Shown one piece after another: positions 15,643-25,369 of a DNA stretch of 64,000 nucleotides; positions within the stretch are counted from its first letter, which is position 1; every line of letters starts with the position of its first letter. The stretch covers positions 55,604 through 119,603 of the forward strand of contig JADJAG010000009.1 of assembly GCA_016704325.1 (NCBI GenBank), written 5' to 3'. The notes below the pieces were generated by a model. It did no database searches and was not told where the DNA came from. It worked only from the letters and a program-made list of their open reading frames with translations. Both the position numbers and the translations under genes were made by a program. This DNA is from Chitinophagaceae bacterium. GTDB lineage: Bacteria > Bacteroidota > Bacteroidia > Chitinophagales > UBA10324.

Positions 15643-17949
15643 TTACTCCGGCAGCATCTTAAAATTATTGTAAACAAATTCACCTTTTGAATTCAGCGAA
15701 TCATAAACTTCTGTATGCAAAGGCCGAATCATGAATCTGCAAGCAGAAATTGTTTCCTCGGCACAATTCAACTCCACCTTTATTTTGTTTTTAGGATTAT
15801 AGAGCACAATTGGAATATTAATGCGTGCCCAACCATCCAAAAGATTGGCCGTGCTTTTAGTTTGCACAAATTGCCGGCTGATGGTATTGCCTTTTTCATC
15901 CAGTTGATAGACATGCATATCCGGACTAGCATAGTTTCGCAAATACAGCTTCACCCAAACTGAAATATCGTATCCGGAAGAATCCTTACCGGAGGGAATC
16001 ATTTCATCAAACAGCAATAAGGTACCGGAATCACTTTGTATTACCATATCAGTAAAAGTATCCTTTGTGGCGTATCGGCTTACGATAGAAGCGGTGTCTC
16101 CATTATTGGTGTATATGCCATCTGATCTTTGTATCAGTTCCGTACTGCGATTAGCATATTTATTTCTGACGGAATCCATTGATACCTCAAATGCTTTCAC
16201 CGGCAAAAGGAAAATCCTGTATGGCCCTCGCTCATTGATGTATGTTGCCTTTCCGAGTAACCATTCTTCAAATGCCGTTTTTGTTTCCTGTGATGTCACC
16301 ACCAGGAAAGGTTTATCACTCTTTAATCCCTTCAAATAATCCTTTTCAATAAGCGTATCAGCCATCAACTGCACCAGGTGTATAGTTTGTTGTAATGAAG
16401 TTCTGTTCATGTAACTGCTTATAATCGGCAACCCTGTATTCAACGACGCCCAGGTAGATGAATACATGCTGATGGGATGCTCCAGCCATAATTTTTCAGA
16501 GCCTAAATGGTAAAATGGCAATGGAAGAATTGCCTGAAAATCTCCAGGTTCATAGCCTTTCTCGGCCATCCAACCGGTGAAATTATCCTCTGCAAAAAAC
16601 TCCTTTGCGTAGTTGCTGTTAGGATAACTGTTCTTAATAGTTAATAGATTGGACCAGCCATCTGCAAACCACAGAAAAAATACAAACACGGATATCAGCC
16701 AACCGGCAACCAATGCTTTCCGATGAAATAAATAATTCACCAACATGAAAATCAGCCAGGCTGAAAAAATGGAAATAACATAATAAAACAAATAGGCAAA
16801 GCGATCCAAAGCCCTGAACTGCCTGATGAAATTGAAATGATCAAGCCATTCGGGAAACCAGCGCCATGGCAGGCACATGGAGAAAATCAATACAGGAATG
16901 GAAGCTACAGCTGCTGCAAGCAAGAACGGGGATACAAAGGGAATCAACTTATGAAAGAATGCCCTTCTTATCAAAAAGATCAGCATCACTGCAATAGCCA
17001 GGACAATGGCAATAGTTGGAACAATGCCAACATAAGCATACCCCTGCTGTGTCTTACTGACTATTCCGAGCCAATCAAAATTTCGGATGTAACTCCAGGA
17101 AGGAGGATGAAAGACACTCTCCAACGTAGCATAACTATTAAAAAAACCATATGGAATTCCCATCCTGTCAACAACAGGATCGGAAATAGACAACAGTCCT
17201 TCAATCACTGCAAAGGGCACTACGATGGTTGCAGAAAGAAACAACATTTGCTTACTGATCCTTCTCAAAAAAATCCATTCATAGGCCAACCATACTACCG
17301 CAAATGACAAAATAAAGGAACCTGCCTGTGCCAGGTAATAGAGATGCGTGAATCCAAAAAAAGTAATCATTAAAATCATCAGCGTTGTCCACTTCCATTT
17401 ATGATCTGATTGAAGCAAACGGTAAATCATATACAGCAACAGCGGCACAAAGAAAGTATAAGCGAGACTGTAGTGACCCGTCAATCTCTGAAGTTGAGGC
17501 GTTAAAATGGTTATGGCAATGGCTGCAGGAATCGCAAACCAATCCTTTACTTTCAACTGTTGCAGTAAGAGGTAAATAAAGATTGCTGACAACAGCAGCG
17601 AGACCATCATCACATAGTTAACCACTCCAACGGTATATTCGGAAACATCAAAAAAATATTGCTGTATAAAAGAGAGTAGCAAAGCCAGCGGATACTGAAT
17701 ATCTACATACAGGACATGTTCACTATATGGATAATTCATCCCGGTAAACTGAAGGCCACTGTCATACTTTGCATAATAGGCAACAGAATAATAATTACGT
17801 ATACCGTCACCTCCACCCTCCAGATAGTAACTGTTAGGATGTAGTACCATAGGGCCGAAGCACCAGGTAATCACCAGTGCCATAAGAAATAGCAATATGC
17901 AGATACCTGCATATTTATTACTGTATAGATTCGTATTTGAATTTATCAT
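15643..17949 (-). CDS. Large polytopic membrane protein with C-terminal beta domain, GT-C-like
   Basis: 768 residues from the ATG at 17949; the in-frame TTG at 17979 is less likely. About twelve transmembrane helices occupy residues 10-470. The first extracytoplasmic loop has SYYLEGGGDGIRNYYSVAYY, an acidic, aromatic loop recalling the GDG..NYY motif of GT-C-fold uncharacterised proteins. Residues about 470-768 form a soluble, presumably periplasmic, beta-rich domain. A role as a lipid-linked sugar transferase or in polysaccharide/O-antigen decoration is plausible but inferred. It lies downstream of purE on the same strand (84-base gap) with no visible terminator between them, and convergent with the smaller membrane protein at 14122-15510. 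Confidence 0.65.
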   Translation of the reverse strand: MINSNTNLYSNKYAGICILLFLMALVITWCFGPMVLHPNSYYLEGGGDGIRNYYSVAYYAKYDSGLQFTGMNYPYSEHVLYVDIQYPLALLLSFIQQYFFDVSEYTVGVVNYVMMVSLLLSAIFIYLLLQQLKVKDWFAIPAAIAITILTPQLQRLTGHYSLAYTFFVPLLLYMIYRLLQSDHKWKWTTLMILMITFFGFTHLYYLAQAGSFILSFAVVWLAYEWIFLRRISKQMLFLSATIVVPFAVIEGLLSISDPVVDRMGIPYGFFNSYATLESVFHPPSWSYIRNFDWLGIVSKTQQGYAYVGIVPTIAIVLAIAVMLIFLIRRAFFHKLIPFVSPFLLAAAVASIPVLIFSMCLPWRWFPEWLDHFNFIRQFRALDRFAYLFYYVISIFSAWLIFMLVNYLFHRKALVAGWLISVFVFFLWFADGWSNLLTIKNSYPNSNYAKEFFAEDNFTGWMAEKGYEPGDFQAILPLPFYHLGSEKLWLEHPISMYSSTWASLNTGLPIISSYMNRTSLQQTIHLVQLMADTLIEKDYLKGLKSDKPFLVVTSQETKTAFEEWLLGKATYINERGPYRIFLLPVKAFEVSMDSVRNKYANRSTELIQRSDGIYTNNGDTASIVSRYATKDTFTDMVIQSDSGTLLLFDEMIPSGKDSSGYDISVWVKLYLRNYASPDMHVYQLDEKGNTISRQFVQTKSTANLLDGWARINIPIVLYNPKNKIKVELNCAEETISACRFMIRPLHTEVYDSLNSKGEFVYNNFKMLPE

Positions 17950-18033
17950 GCGAAAGTGATTCAACTCCTGCAGAGACAAAAGTGAACCGGCTTAAACCAA
18001 CTGCCCGGAAAATTACATTCTGACAGGTGCTGC

Positions 18034-18567
18034 TCAATCATGCTCTTTAAGATATTCTTTAAATCCGGACTGCTCCAATTCGCGAGCCTTATCTTCCACG
18101 ATACTTTTCAGCTTTGCTTTATAAGCAATTAATTTCTCGGCAAGCAAGCCACCGTCAGTAAGCGCTAAAATCTGCAAAGCAAGAAGTCCTGCATTGTGTG
18201 CTCCATTGATAGCAACAGTTGCTACAGGAACTCCCTGTGGCATTTGTACAATAGAATACAGCGAATCAATACCGCTCATAGTCTTTGACTGCACCGGCAC
18301 GCCTATAACAGGCAGGTGTGTAACAGCTGCCACCATTCCGGGTAAATGCGCTGCTCCGCCCGCTCCGGCAATAATCACTTTAATGCCTTGCCCGGCAGCG
18401 GATTTTGCAAAACTCATCAGCCGCTCAGGCGTACGGTGTGCTGAAACAATGGTGAGCAAATAATTCACTTTAAACTCATCAAGTATTGATGCTGCTTCCT
18501 GCATTACCTGCAGATCGCTGTCTGAACCCATGATGATGGCGACTTGTGATTGTTCGGCACTTGCCAT
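18034..18567 (-). CDS. purE: N5-carboxyaminoimidazole ribonucleotide mutase
   Basis: 177 residues, normal for class I PurE. It converts N5-CAIR to CAIR in de novo purine synthesis in the cytoplasm. Diagnostic motifs are IIMGSDSDLQVMQEA (phosphate loop), SAHRTPERL (catalytic His), GAGGAAHLPGMVAA and PVIGVPVQSKTMSGIDSLYS. The start ATG at 18567 gives a short N-terminal lead before the first strand. It lies downstream of purK on the same strand, as expected for the PurK-PurE pair, but a 121-base MITE-like element separates them, so co-transcription would require reading through that element. Confidence 0.97.
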   Translation of the reverse strand: MASAEQSQVAIIMGSDSDLQVMQEAASILDEFKVNYLLTIVSAHRTPERLMSFAKSAAGQGIKVIIAGAGGAAHLPGMVAAVTHLPVIGVPVQSKTMSGIDSLYSIVQMPQGVPVATVAINGAHNAGLLALQILALTDGGLLAEKLIAYKAKLKSIVEDKARELEQSGFKEYLKEHD

Positions 18568-18630
18568 AGTACTTTATTAGGTATGAAATTTTAGAATCGA
18601 AAAACATTTGCAATCAACTTCGAAAAAAAA

Positions 18631-18751
18631 AGGTGTACGTCAAATCGTTTAGCTTGTCAGACAATGGTTGACATCCTGCCATCCATGTAAGATCAATTGA
18701 ATATTGAGTGTTGAAATTTTCAATATTCAATATCCAATTTGTCGCACCGCC
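18631..18751. repeat. MITE-like interspersed element, copy C
   Basis: Runs from AGGTGTACGTCAAATCGTTT through AGCTTGTCAGACAATGGTTG to TATCCAATTTGTCGCACCGC. The ends are inverted repeats (GGTGTACGTCAAAT against ATTTGTCGCACC) and an inner hairpin pairs TTGAATATTGA with TCAATATTCAA. It matches the ends of elements A (591-785) and B (about 793-1010) and is the most compact copy. Confidence 0.65.
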
Positions 18752-18781
18752 AAACAACCTCAAATATGTTCCATCTCGAGA

Positions 18782-19939
18782 TCATTGTTTTAACTTCCTG
18801 ATGGAGCAATGTGACTGAACCCATTTCGCTTTTTTACGCGCCGCTTTCACAGTTTCTCCAAGTATGGTGATATGTCCCAGCTTTCGCATTGGCTTAGACT
18901 CCTTCTTGCCATAAAGATGTACATAAACGCCCGGCAATTTCAGTATTTCATCATACCCATCGAGAAAGTATGGACCTGAGAAATCAGGTGCTCCGAGCAA
19001 ATTGATCATCACTGCCGGTTTAATAACAGACGTGTCGCCCAAGGGCAGCCCTAAAAGAATCCTAAGCAGTTGTTCATACTGAGATGTATAACATGCTTCA
19101 ATGGTATGATGGCCGCTGTTATGCGGACGGGGTGCCATTTCATTCACAAACCATTGATCAGATTGATCTAAAAATAACTCGATGGCAAATATGCCAACTC
19201 CCTGCATTCGCTCTACCACCTTCATAGCTATTTCATTCGCTTTCTGTAAGAGTTTCTTATTGAGTTTAGCAGGACATACCAGCAGCGTAACTAAATTGGC
19301 GACAGGGTCAAACTCCATCTCTACGGGTGGGAAACAAGTGATATCACCCTTCTTGTTGCGCGCCACAATAATAGAAACTTCCTTTTTACATGCTACAAAT
19401 GCTTCTAACACTGCAGGAGCAGTAAAGGGTATCACATTCTTCTTCAATACCTCATTGGCATCCATGATCTGAACGCCCTTTCCATCATAACCGTCTTTTC
19501 TCAACTTGGCAACAAATTTCTTCCAGCCAAATGTTTTAATAGCTGTCTTCCACTCATCCAAACCTTCCACTACTTGAAAAGCAGCAGTTGGTATGCCATT
19601 ATCCCGGTAAAATTGTTTTTGCAAACCCTTATCCTGTACAATTTCCAGTATACGCGGAGAAGGGATCAGTGTTTTGCCTGCCTTCTCTAACTCAAAGAGC
19701 GGTTTGATGAAGATATGTTCAATCTCATAGGTAAGCACATCGGCTACTTCACCTAAACGCCATAAAGGACCTTCTTCTGCAATGCTCCCTACAATATGAT
19801 CATGAGCAATTACTGACGCTGGGCAATCTTTATCGGCATCCACAATAATGCATTCAATATTGTAACGCAGTGCTTCTTCAATAAACATGCGGCCCAGTTG
19901 CCCTCCACCAATCACACCTATCACCGGTTTGTACTTCAT
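18782..19939 (-). CDS. purK: 5-(carboxyamino)imidazole ribonucleotide synthase
   Basis: 385 residues from the ATG at 19939 (MKYKPVIGVIGGGQLGRMF). The frame extends 26 codons further upstream, but that extension has no family similarity. PurK is an ATP-grasp enzyme making N5-CAIR from AIR, bicarbonate and ATP, feeding PurE. Seen motifs are the N-terminal GGGQLGRM dinucleotide-like loop, KLRKDGYDGKGV (ATP-binding glycine loop), and NEMAPRPHNSGHHTIEA with the metal-binding acidic residues of ATP-grasp enzymes. The C-terminal lid MRKLGHITILG is conserved. It is transcribed towards purE; a rho-independent terminator upstream (20083-20130) isolates it from the M13 peptidase gene. Confidence 0.96.
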   Translation of the reverse strand: MKYKPVIGVIGGGQLGRMFIEEALRYNIECIIVDADKDCPASVIAHDHIVGSIAEEGPLWRLGEVADVLTYEIEHIFIKPLFELEKAGKTLIPSPRILEIVQDKGLQKQFYRDNGIPTAAFQVVEGLDEWKTAIKTFGWKKFVAKLRKDGYDGKGVQIMDANEVLKKNVIPFTAPAVLEAFVACKKEVSIIVARNKKGDITCFPPVEMEFDPVANLVTLLVCPAKLNKKLLQKANEIAMKVVERMQGVGIFAIELFLDQSDQWFVNEMAPRPHNSGHHTIEACYTSQYEQLLRILLGLPLGDTSVIKPAVMINLLGAPDFSGPYFLDGYDEILKLPGVYVHLYGKKESKPMRKLGHITILGETVKAARKKAKWVQSHCSIRKLKQ

Positions 19940-20082
19940 AATTTCGAATCGCATCTGCGCTCCTGCAAAGGACGCAAAGGATTTGCAAAGTGTCAAAGAA
20001 TACCTTTGAAAATTCAAATCGCTCTTTGAAAGAAAAGGTGAGCAGCATCAACCGCTCATGCATATGTGCTCTATAAAATACA

Positions 20083-20130
20083 AAAGACATCCCGCTCAGC
20101 GATTGTCTTCGTGCTGAACGGGATGTCTTT
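20083..20130 (-). terminator. Rho-independent terminator after the M13 peptidase gene
   Basis: 18-base arms AAAGACATCCCGCTCAGC and GCTGAACGGGATGTCTTT with one mismatch and a 12-base loop. On the minus strand it is followed by a T-rich tract (TTTTGTATTTTA). Confidence 0.85.
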
Positions 20131-20180
20131 ACTTTAATGTGCAATACTAACCTGGTATTTATTCTTTAACCGGCAGTCTG

Positions 20181-22226
20181 TTACCAAACTCTGCCGCGCA
20201 CTGTTTCATTTCTAAACATTTTATCACCTTCCACTACACCAAATGCCTGGTAAAATTCCGGCATATTCGACAAGGTACCCACCACCCTGTATTTACCGGG
20301 TGAATGTGGATCCATCACCAGGCGGCGTTTCTGCTCATCCGGACGGAAAGAACCAGCCCATACTTTTGCAAAGCTCACAAAAAACCGTTGATCAGCAGTT
20401 AGTCCATTGATCACCATCGTATCCAGCTCGCTGGCGGGAGCTGCTTTCTTAAAGGCATAATAGGAAATAGTAAGTCCGCCGAGGTCAGCAATATTCTCAC
20501 CTTGCGTCAACTCTCCATTGATAAAGAAACTGTCAATCGGTGAATAGGCATTAAACTGCTCCGTGATCAATTTGGTGCGTGCATCATACTGCTCGCCATC
20601 AGCTTTCGTCCACCAGTCGCGGAGGTTTCCTTCTGCATCATACTGTCTTCCCTGATCATCAAAACCATGTGTGATTTCATGGCCAATTACGGCACCAATA
20701 GCTCCGTAATTTACGGCATTGTCACCATCAGGATAGAAGAAAGGTGGTTGCAGGATAGCAGCCGGAAAAACGATCTCATTGTTGGTAGGATTGTAATATG
20801 CATTTACGGTTTGAGGCGTCATGAACCACTCTGTGCGGTCAACGGGTGTTCCAAGTTTCTCCAGGTTTCTGCGTACTTCAAATGCAACAGAACGTGCCAC
20901 ATTCAGAATAAATGGGCCTTTGTCTATCTCTACTGATGAATAGTCGCGCCATTTATCAGGATAACCTACTTTAATCATCAATCCATCGAGCTTCTTTTGC
21001 GCATATTGCTTGGTGCTGTCAGTCATCCAGTCGAGTTTCGCAATACGATCGCCGTATGAATCAATCAGGTTGCGGATCAGTTCCATCATCTTCGCCTTGG
21101 ATTCCGGCGTGAAGTTGGTTTTCACATATTCCTGTCCCACCAATTCTCCCAGACAGAAATTCTCCAGGTCCTGAATACGTTTCCACCGTGGATCCATCTG
21201 TTCAATACCACGAATGGTTTTGCTATAAAAGTTGAAATCTTCATTAGCATAATCGGAACTGAGATTGGAAGCGGCACTATTGATTACCTGGAATTGATAG
21301 TAGGTTTGCCAATCAGCTACTGATACTGATTTCAGTGCACTGCTTACCTGTTTCAGATATAAAGGCTGGTTCACTACTACCGTTTCAATCGGTTTCAGAT
21401 TAAGCGCTTTAAAATAGACATCCCAGTTAATACCCGGATATTCCTTTTTAAGATCGGCTGTCGATTTTTTGTTGTAAGTAGCATAAGGATCGCGTTGTTC
21501 CACCCTTGTCATAGAGGCTTTGGCAAGTCCTGTTTCAATGCTGATTACTGTGGCAGCATTCTTTTCTGCAGTAGCATCATCACTTCCCATCAGGGTGAAA
21601 TACTTCGCAATATGTTTAGCATAGGCTTCCCTGATCTGTTTCGATTTCATATCTGTAAGGAAGTAATAATCCCTGTCAGGAAGGCCGATGCCTGTCTGTG
21701 GCATATATAGAATGTAACTCTTGCTGTCCTTTTGATCCTGATCTACATAAACAGTTAACAAAGCAGTGGAATTCACCATGTTTGACATCGCTGTAAAACG
21801 TATCACATCATCTGTAGTCTTAAACGCTGCAATAGAATCGAACCAGGGCTTCAACGGGGTGATGCCTGCCTGGTCAATAGCAACGGAATCCATGCCCGTA
21901 GCGAAAAAATCTCCTACTTTCTGCGTGCTGCTTCCTTTCGCAGCATCCTTATCGGCGGCAGCGGCTTCAAGCACTTTTTTAAGCTTATTGCGGACGGAAT
22001 CATCAACCACTTCGAAAGCGCGCCAGGAACTTTCAGTCGCAGGAATCGGATTGTTGCTGATCCATTTTGCATTAATGAATTCATAGAAGTCATCTCCCGG
22101 TCGGTAAGTAGAATCAAAAGTGGTTACATCAATGGCTGAATACTCCTTGCTGATTTCCTTGGGGGCGGTAGTACAGGACATGTAAAACATCACAGTGGTG
22201 AATGGAATGAAAAGTAATTTCTTCAT
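20181..22226 (-). CDS. M13-family zinc metallopeptidase lipoprotein (neprilysin/PepO-like)
   Basis: 681 residues. The N-terminus MKKLLFIPFTTVMFYMSC is a lipoprotein signal with Cys18, so the enzyme is anchored in an envelope membrane. The zinc site is GHEITHGFDDQG (H516, E517, H520) with the second-shell GENIADLGGL providing the third zinc ligand, both canonical for M13. Also visible are NAYYNPTNNEIVFPAAILQP (substrate-cleft NAYY) just before the zinc motif and the C-terminal RVVGTLSNMPEF region. Length is usual for the family. It would cleave small peptides in the periplasm or at the surface. Single-gene unit: own terminator at 20083-20130 and a divergent neighbour (ASST at 22590). Confidence 0.96.
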   Translation of the reverse strand: MKKLLFIPFTTVMFYMSCTTAPKEISKEYSAIDVTTFDSTYRPGDDFYEFINAKWISNNPIPATESSWRAFEVVDDSVRNKLKKVLEAAAADKDAAKGSSTQKVGDFFATGMDSVAIDQAGITPLKPWFDSIAAFKTTDDVIRFTAMSNMVNSTALLTVYVDQDQKDSKSYILYMPQTGIGLPDRDYYFLTDMKSKQIREAYAKHIAKYFTLMGSDDATAEKNAATVISIETGLAKASMTRVEQRDPYATYNKKSTADLKKEYPGINWDVYFKALNLKPIETVVVNQPLYLKQVSSALKSVSVADWQTYYQFQVINSAASNLSSDYANEDFNFYSKTIRGIEQMDPRWKRIQDLENFCLGELVGQEYVKTNFTPESKAKMMELIRNLIDSYGDRIAKLDWMTDSTKQYAQKKLDGLMIKVGYPDKWRDYSSVEIDKGPFILNVARSVAFEVRRNLEKLGTPVDRTEWFMTPQTVNAYYNPTNNEIVFPAAILQPPFFYPDGDNAVNYGAIGAVIGHEITHGFDDQGRQYDAEGNLRDWWTKADGEQYDARTKLITEQFNAYSPIDSFFINGELTQGENIADLGGLTISYYAFKKAAPASELDTMVINGLTADQRFFVSFAKVWAGSFRPDEQKRRLVMDPHSPGKYRVVGTLSNMPEFYQAFGVVEGDKMFRNETVRGRVW

Positions 22227-22532
22227 GAATGGGTTTGAATTTTTAATGATTAGGGTAAGGTTTCAGGATGACAATAACCGGTTTTTGAAAGCAACTGCAC
22301 CCTTTAAAATTTGGTGCGGCAAAGATAACAGGGTTTGAAGGCTATTGCCGTCTGCTCCCAAATATTTCGGCAAAAACATGAAATTATTCGACAAAAAAAT
22401 ACAATGTTGCCATTTCGGACAAAAAAATGCTTTAAAAGAGAGGGTTTTCAATGAAAATATTTCAAAAAACCCTCATTCTACATTAATTATACATGACCAT
22501 TTCTCCAATCTTAATATCCCATCCAGATATAC

Positions 22533-22540
22533 TAAATTTG
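22533..22540 (+). promoter_or_regulatory. Candidate Bacteroidota -7 element
   Basis: TAAATTTG fits TAnnTTTG and lies 49 bases before the ASST gene start. -33 box not clear. Confidence 0.35.
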
Positions 22541-22589
22541 CCGACATCATTAATCCGGCTCATCATTATTCTAAGAAATTCCTAAAGAC

Positions 22590-24689
22590 ATGAAATTTAT
22601 TGTACCCTTCTTTTTTGCCTGCATCTCCATGCAATTTGCTTCTGCTCAATTCAGCTACATTAACCCGAAGCCCGGCACTGATCTACACCACCCACAGGTT
22701 ACCATAACCTTGAAAAACGGCGCTTTGATTGATCGTACATCTATTTCAGATCATCAACTTGCAGAAGTTAAAGGATCATTGAGTGGCAAGCACACCTGGA
22801 CCGTTCAGTTATCTGATGACGATAAAACAATCATCATTAAACCGGATGTACCTTTTGAGTATAATGAAACCGTAACCGTTACGGTTCATCCAAAACTTCG
22901 TAAACTCAACGGTGAAATGGTTGAAGGCACTGCCTTTCAGTTTAGCATCCGCGCAAAAACCACGGAGGAACAGGAAGAAAGAATTCGCGAGTTTAAAAGG
23001 CAAAATTTTATCGAAGAATATGGATTTGATCCTTCGCAAAAAAATCCGGAGAAGGTTGTTTATCCACTTGATTCAATGCCCTCATTTACCATCAACATTA
23101 ATAACAATCCTGCACCGGGACGCATCTTCTATACCAACCATGAAGACCAAACCGGACCGAGTCCCGGAACAAATTCCTTCACCACCATCATCGACAATGA
23201 TGGTACTATATTCTGGGCAAAAGATACCGGCCAGGATGGACGCGATTTTAAACTGAATGAGAATGGATACCTCTCCTATTTTATCAGGGCACGTGGAATA
23301 TGGATGATCCTGGATTCCAACTATTACATCATTGATTCTGTGCAATGCAAAAACGGATATGAACTGTCAACTAACGATCACGATGTGATGATGTATGCTG
23401 ACGGACACTTTTTGCTGATGGCCTACGACATTGTAGAAACGGATATGACGCCTTATGGAGGATTACCCAATGCAATGGTTCAGCATTTTGTAGTGCAGGA
23501 GCTGGATGCGGAAAGAAATGTAGTATTTGAATGGAGAAGTGATGATCATTTTGAGTTTACAGACGCCAATCAATATACTCCGCTTACCAATATAAATGTA
23601 GATTACATTCACGGCAACTCTGTGGAACGCGACTTTGATGGGAATATCCTCATCTCGTCCAGGAATTTTGATGAACTGAGCAAACTTAACCGGGAAACTG
23701 GTGAAGTGATGTGGCGAATGGGGGGAGAGAATAATCAATTCACCTTTGTAAATGACAACAATGAGAAGCACTTTGCTTCTCAACATGATTTGCGCAGAAT
23801 TCCAAATGGCAACATCACTATTTTCAACAATGGCAATAAGATGACACCACAGGTTTCCAGTGCCAAGGAATATGCTTTAGATGAAGTAAATAAAATCGCA
23901 ACTCTTGTTTGGTACTATGAACACCCGGATGTGAATGGCTTTAAGGTGTATGGCCCGGCAACAGGAAATGCCCAAAGATTACCTAATGGCAACACCATAA
24001 TTGACTGGGGACTTGTTCCTTTTGGTTTTCCCAATCATACGGAGGTAGATGCTAATAAAAATATAGTTTGGGAAATGACTTTCGATACTATTGGTCAAAA
24101 AAGTTACCGGATACATAAATACCAATGGGATCCCTGCAGCAGAATTTCGGCTCACACCATGAAAGCCACTCCAAAACCGGCAAAGACAACATTGGCATGG
24201 GGACCCGCTACCGGTGTTAAAAAATACAAATTGCAATACCGTCCACTTGGTGCAGGAAACTGGATTACCGCGCCGGCCGTAACAAAAAACAAAGTGCAGC
24301 TTACCGGCTTAATGCCTTCTACTTCTTATGAGTGGCAGGTGCAGACTTTATGTGCTTTTTCTCCGGCCAAAACTTCCGCTATGTCTGCCATTGATACTTT
24401 CACCACGCCACCTCAGAAACTGTCTGATGCAGCTTTATTGACTGAAGAACTGGTTACTTTGTATCCGGTGCCTGCTTCTGACATACTGCATATCGCCTTC
24501 AATCAACCATTGGCTGCGAGGTTTAGCATAATGAATATGCTTGGAATGATGATGTATTCAGGAAACCTTGATGGCAAAGAGAACCAGGTAATCCCTGTTT
24601 CTGTAGATCAGTGGCCTTCAGGAATTTATTTATTGAAGATAGATGAGGGATACCAGTCTGATAAGTTATTCAGGTTTGTGAAAGAGTAA
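22590..24689 (+). CDS. Secreted arylsulfate sulfotransferase (ASST) with T9SS sorting domain
   Basis: 699 residues. Signal peptide MKFIVPFFFACISMQFASA. A short beta domain (about 20-120, 'PKPGTDLHHPQVTITLKNG') precedes an ASST-type six-bladed propeller (about 160-510). The active-site residues known from E. coli ASST have plausible counterparts: H264 (NDHDVMM), H341 (YIHGNSVER), R358 (ISSRNFDE) and H399 (SQHDLRRIPNGN). This family transfers sulfate between phenolic sulfate esters without PAPS, through a sulfo-histidine. A fibronectin III-like domain follows (about 525-605), then a T9SS type A sorting domain (LYPVPASDILHIAF, PSGIYLLKI, LFRFVKE). Known ASSTs are mostly periplasmic; the T9SS tail predicts surface location here. 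Substrate unknown. Candidate promoter TAAATTTG at 22533. Confidence 0.88.
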   Translation: MKFIVPFFFACISMQFASAQFSYINPKPGTDLHHPQVTITLKNGALIDRTSISDHQLAEVKGSLSGKHTWTVQLSDDDKTIIIKPDVPFEYNETVTVTVHPKLRKLNGEMVEGTAFQFSIRAKTTEEQEERIREFKRQNFIEEYGFDPSQKNPEKVVYPLDSMPSFTININNNPAPGRIFYTNHEDQTGPSPGTNSFTTIIDNDGTIFWAKDTGQDGRDFKLNENGYLSYFIRARGIWMILDSNYYIIDSVQCKNGYELSTNDHDVMMYADGHFLLMAYDIVETDMTPYGGLPNAMVQHFVVQELDAERNVVFEWRSDDHFEFTDANQYTPLTNINVDYIHGNSVERDFDGNILISSRNFDELSKLNRETGEVMWRMGGENNQFTFVNDNNEKHFASQHDLRRIPNGNITIFNNGNKMTPQVSSAKEYALDEVNKIATLVWYYEHPDVNGFKVYGPATGNAQRLPNGNTIIDWGLVPFGFPNHTEVDANKNIVWEMTFDTIGQKSYRIHKYQWDPCSRISAHTMKATPKPAKTTLAWGPATGVKKYKLQYRPLGAGNWITAPAVTKNKVQLTGLMPSTSYEWQVQTLCAFSPAKTSAMSAIDTFTTPPQKLSDAALLTEELVTLYPVPASDILHIAFNQPLAARFSIMNMLGMMMYSGNLDGKENQVIPVSVDQWPSGIYLLKIDEGYQSDKLFRFVKE

Positions 24690-24836
24690 TCGAGCTCTTA
24701 TAACTTGGGTGCATTCCAAATTGACGCTGAATAAGAACTTGCTTGTTTGCAATCAAGCATGCTTATAAGTAAAGTCGCCAATAATGCCTTCGTGAGCTGA
24801 AAAATTGAATTGACGTTGTGTTGGTGGTGAAGTTCT

Positions 24837-25316
24837 TCAGGTCGTTTCTATCAGTGCGACAGCATAAGCAGCCGCGCCTTCACCTCTTCCGATATAGCCC
24901 AATCTTTCATTGGTAGTAGCCTTTATAGAGATGTCCTCTTCAGCAATCCCAATTACAGCAGCAAGTGCTTTTTTCATCGCCGGAATATGGGGATTGATCC
25001 TGGGTTGTTCCAGGCATAATGTAACATCAATGTTACCAACCTTATAATTTTTGCCTGCAAGCTGGAGCACGACCTCTTTTAACAATACTTTGCTGTCGAT
25101 ATTTTTGTATTGCTTATCCGTATCCGGAAAATGAAATCCAATATCCCGTAAACCCGCTGCTCCGAGCAAGGCATCGCAAATAGCATGAATGATAACGTCA
25201 GCATCAGAATGCCCGGACAATCCCTTAGAATAGGGAATGGATACTCCACCTAATATCAAAGGTCTTTTTTCTGCTAACTGATGCACATCGAAACCAAAAC
25301 CAACCCTGACTGACAA
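24837..25316 (-). CDS. ispF: 2-C-methyl-D-erythritol 2,4-cyclodiphosphate synthase
   Basis: 159 residues, standard length. Catalyses cyclisation of CDP-ME 2-phosphate to MEcPP in the non-mevalonate isoprenoid pathway. Motifs: GFGFDVHQL (metal ligands Asp and His), SGHSDADVIIHAICDALLGA (third metal His and conserved Asp), DIGFHFPDTD, and the C-terminal TTNERLGYIGRGEGAAAYAV. It is the last gene of a minus-strand series porU-porV-ispF, with 53 bases between porV and ispF and no terminator visible between them, so it is probably co-transcribed with the T9SS genes. Confidence 0.97.
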   Translation of the reverse strand: MSVRVGFGFDVHQLAEKRPLILGGVSIPYSKGLSGHSDADVIIHAICDALLGAAGLRDIGFHFPDTDKQYKNIDSKVLLKEVVLQLAGKNYKVGNIDVTLCLEQPRINPHIPAMKKALAAVIGIAEEDISIKATTNERLGYIGRGEGAAAYAVALIETT

Positions 25317-25369
25317 ATCAAATATTGTATTAACTATAAATGAACAGCAAAAAAGCCGGCAAAAAGCAT

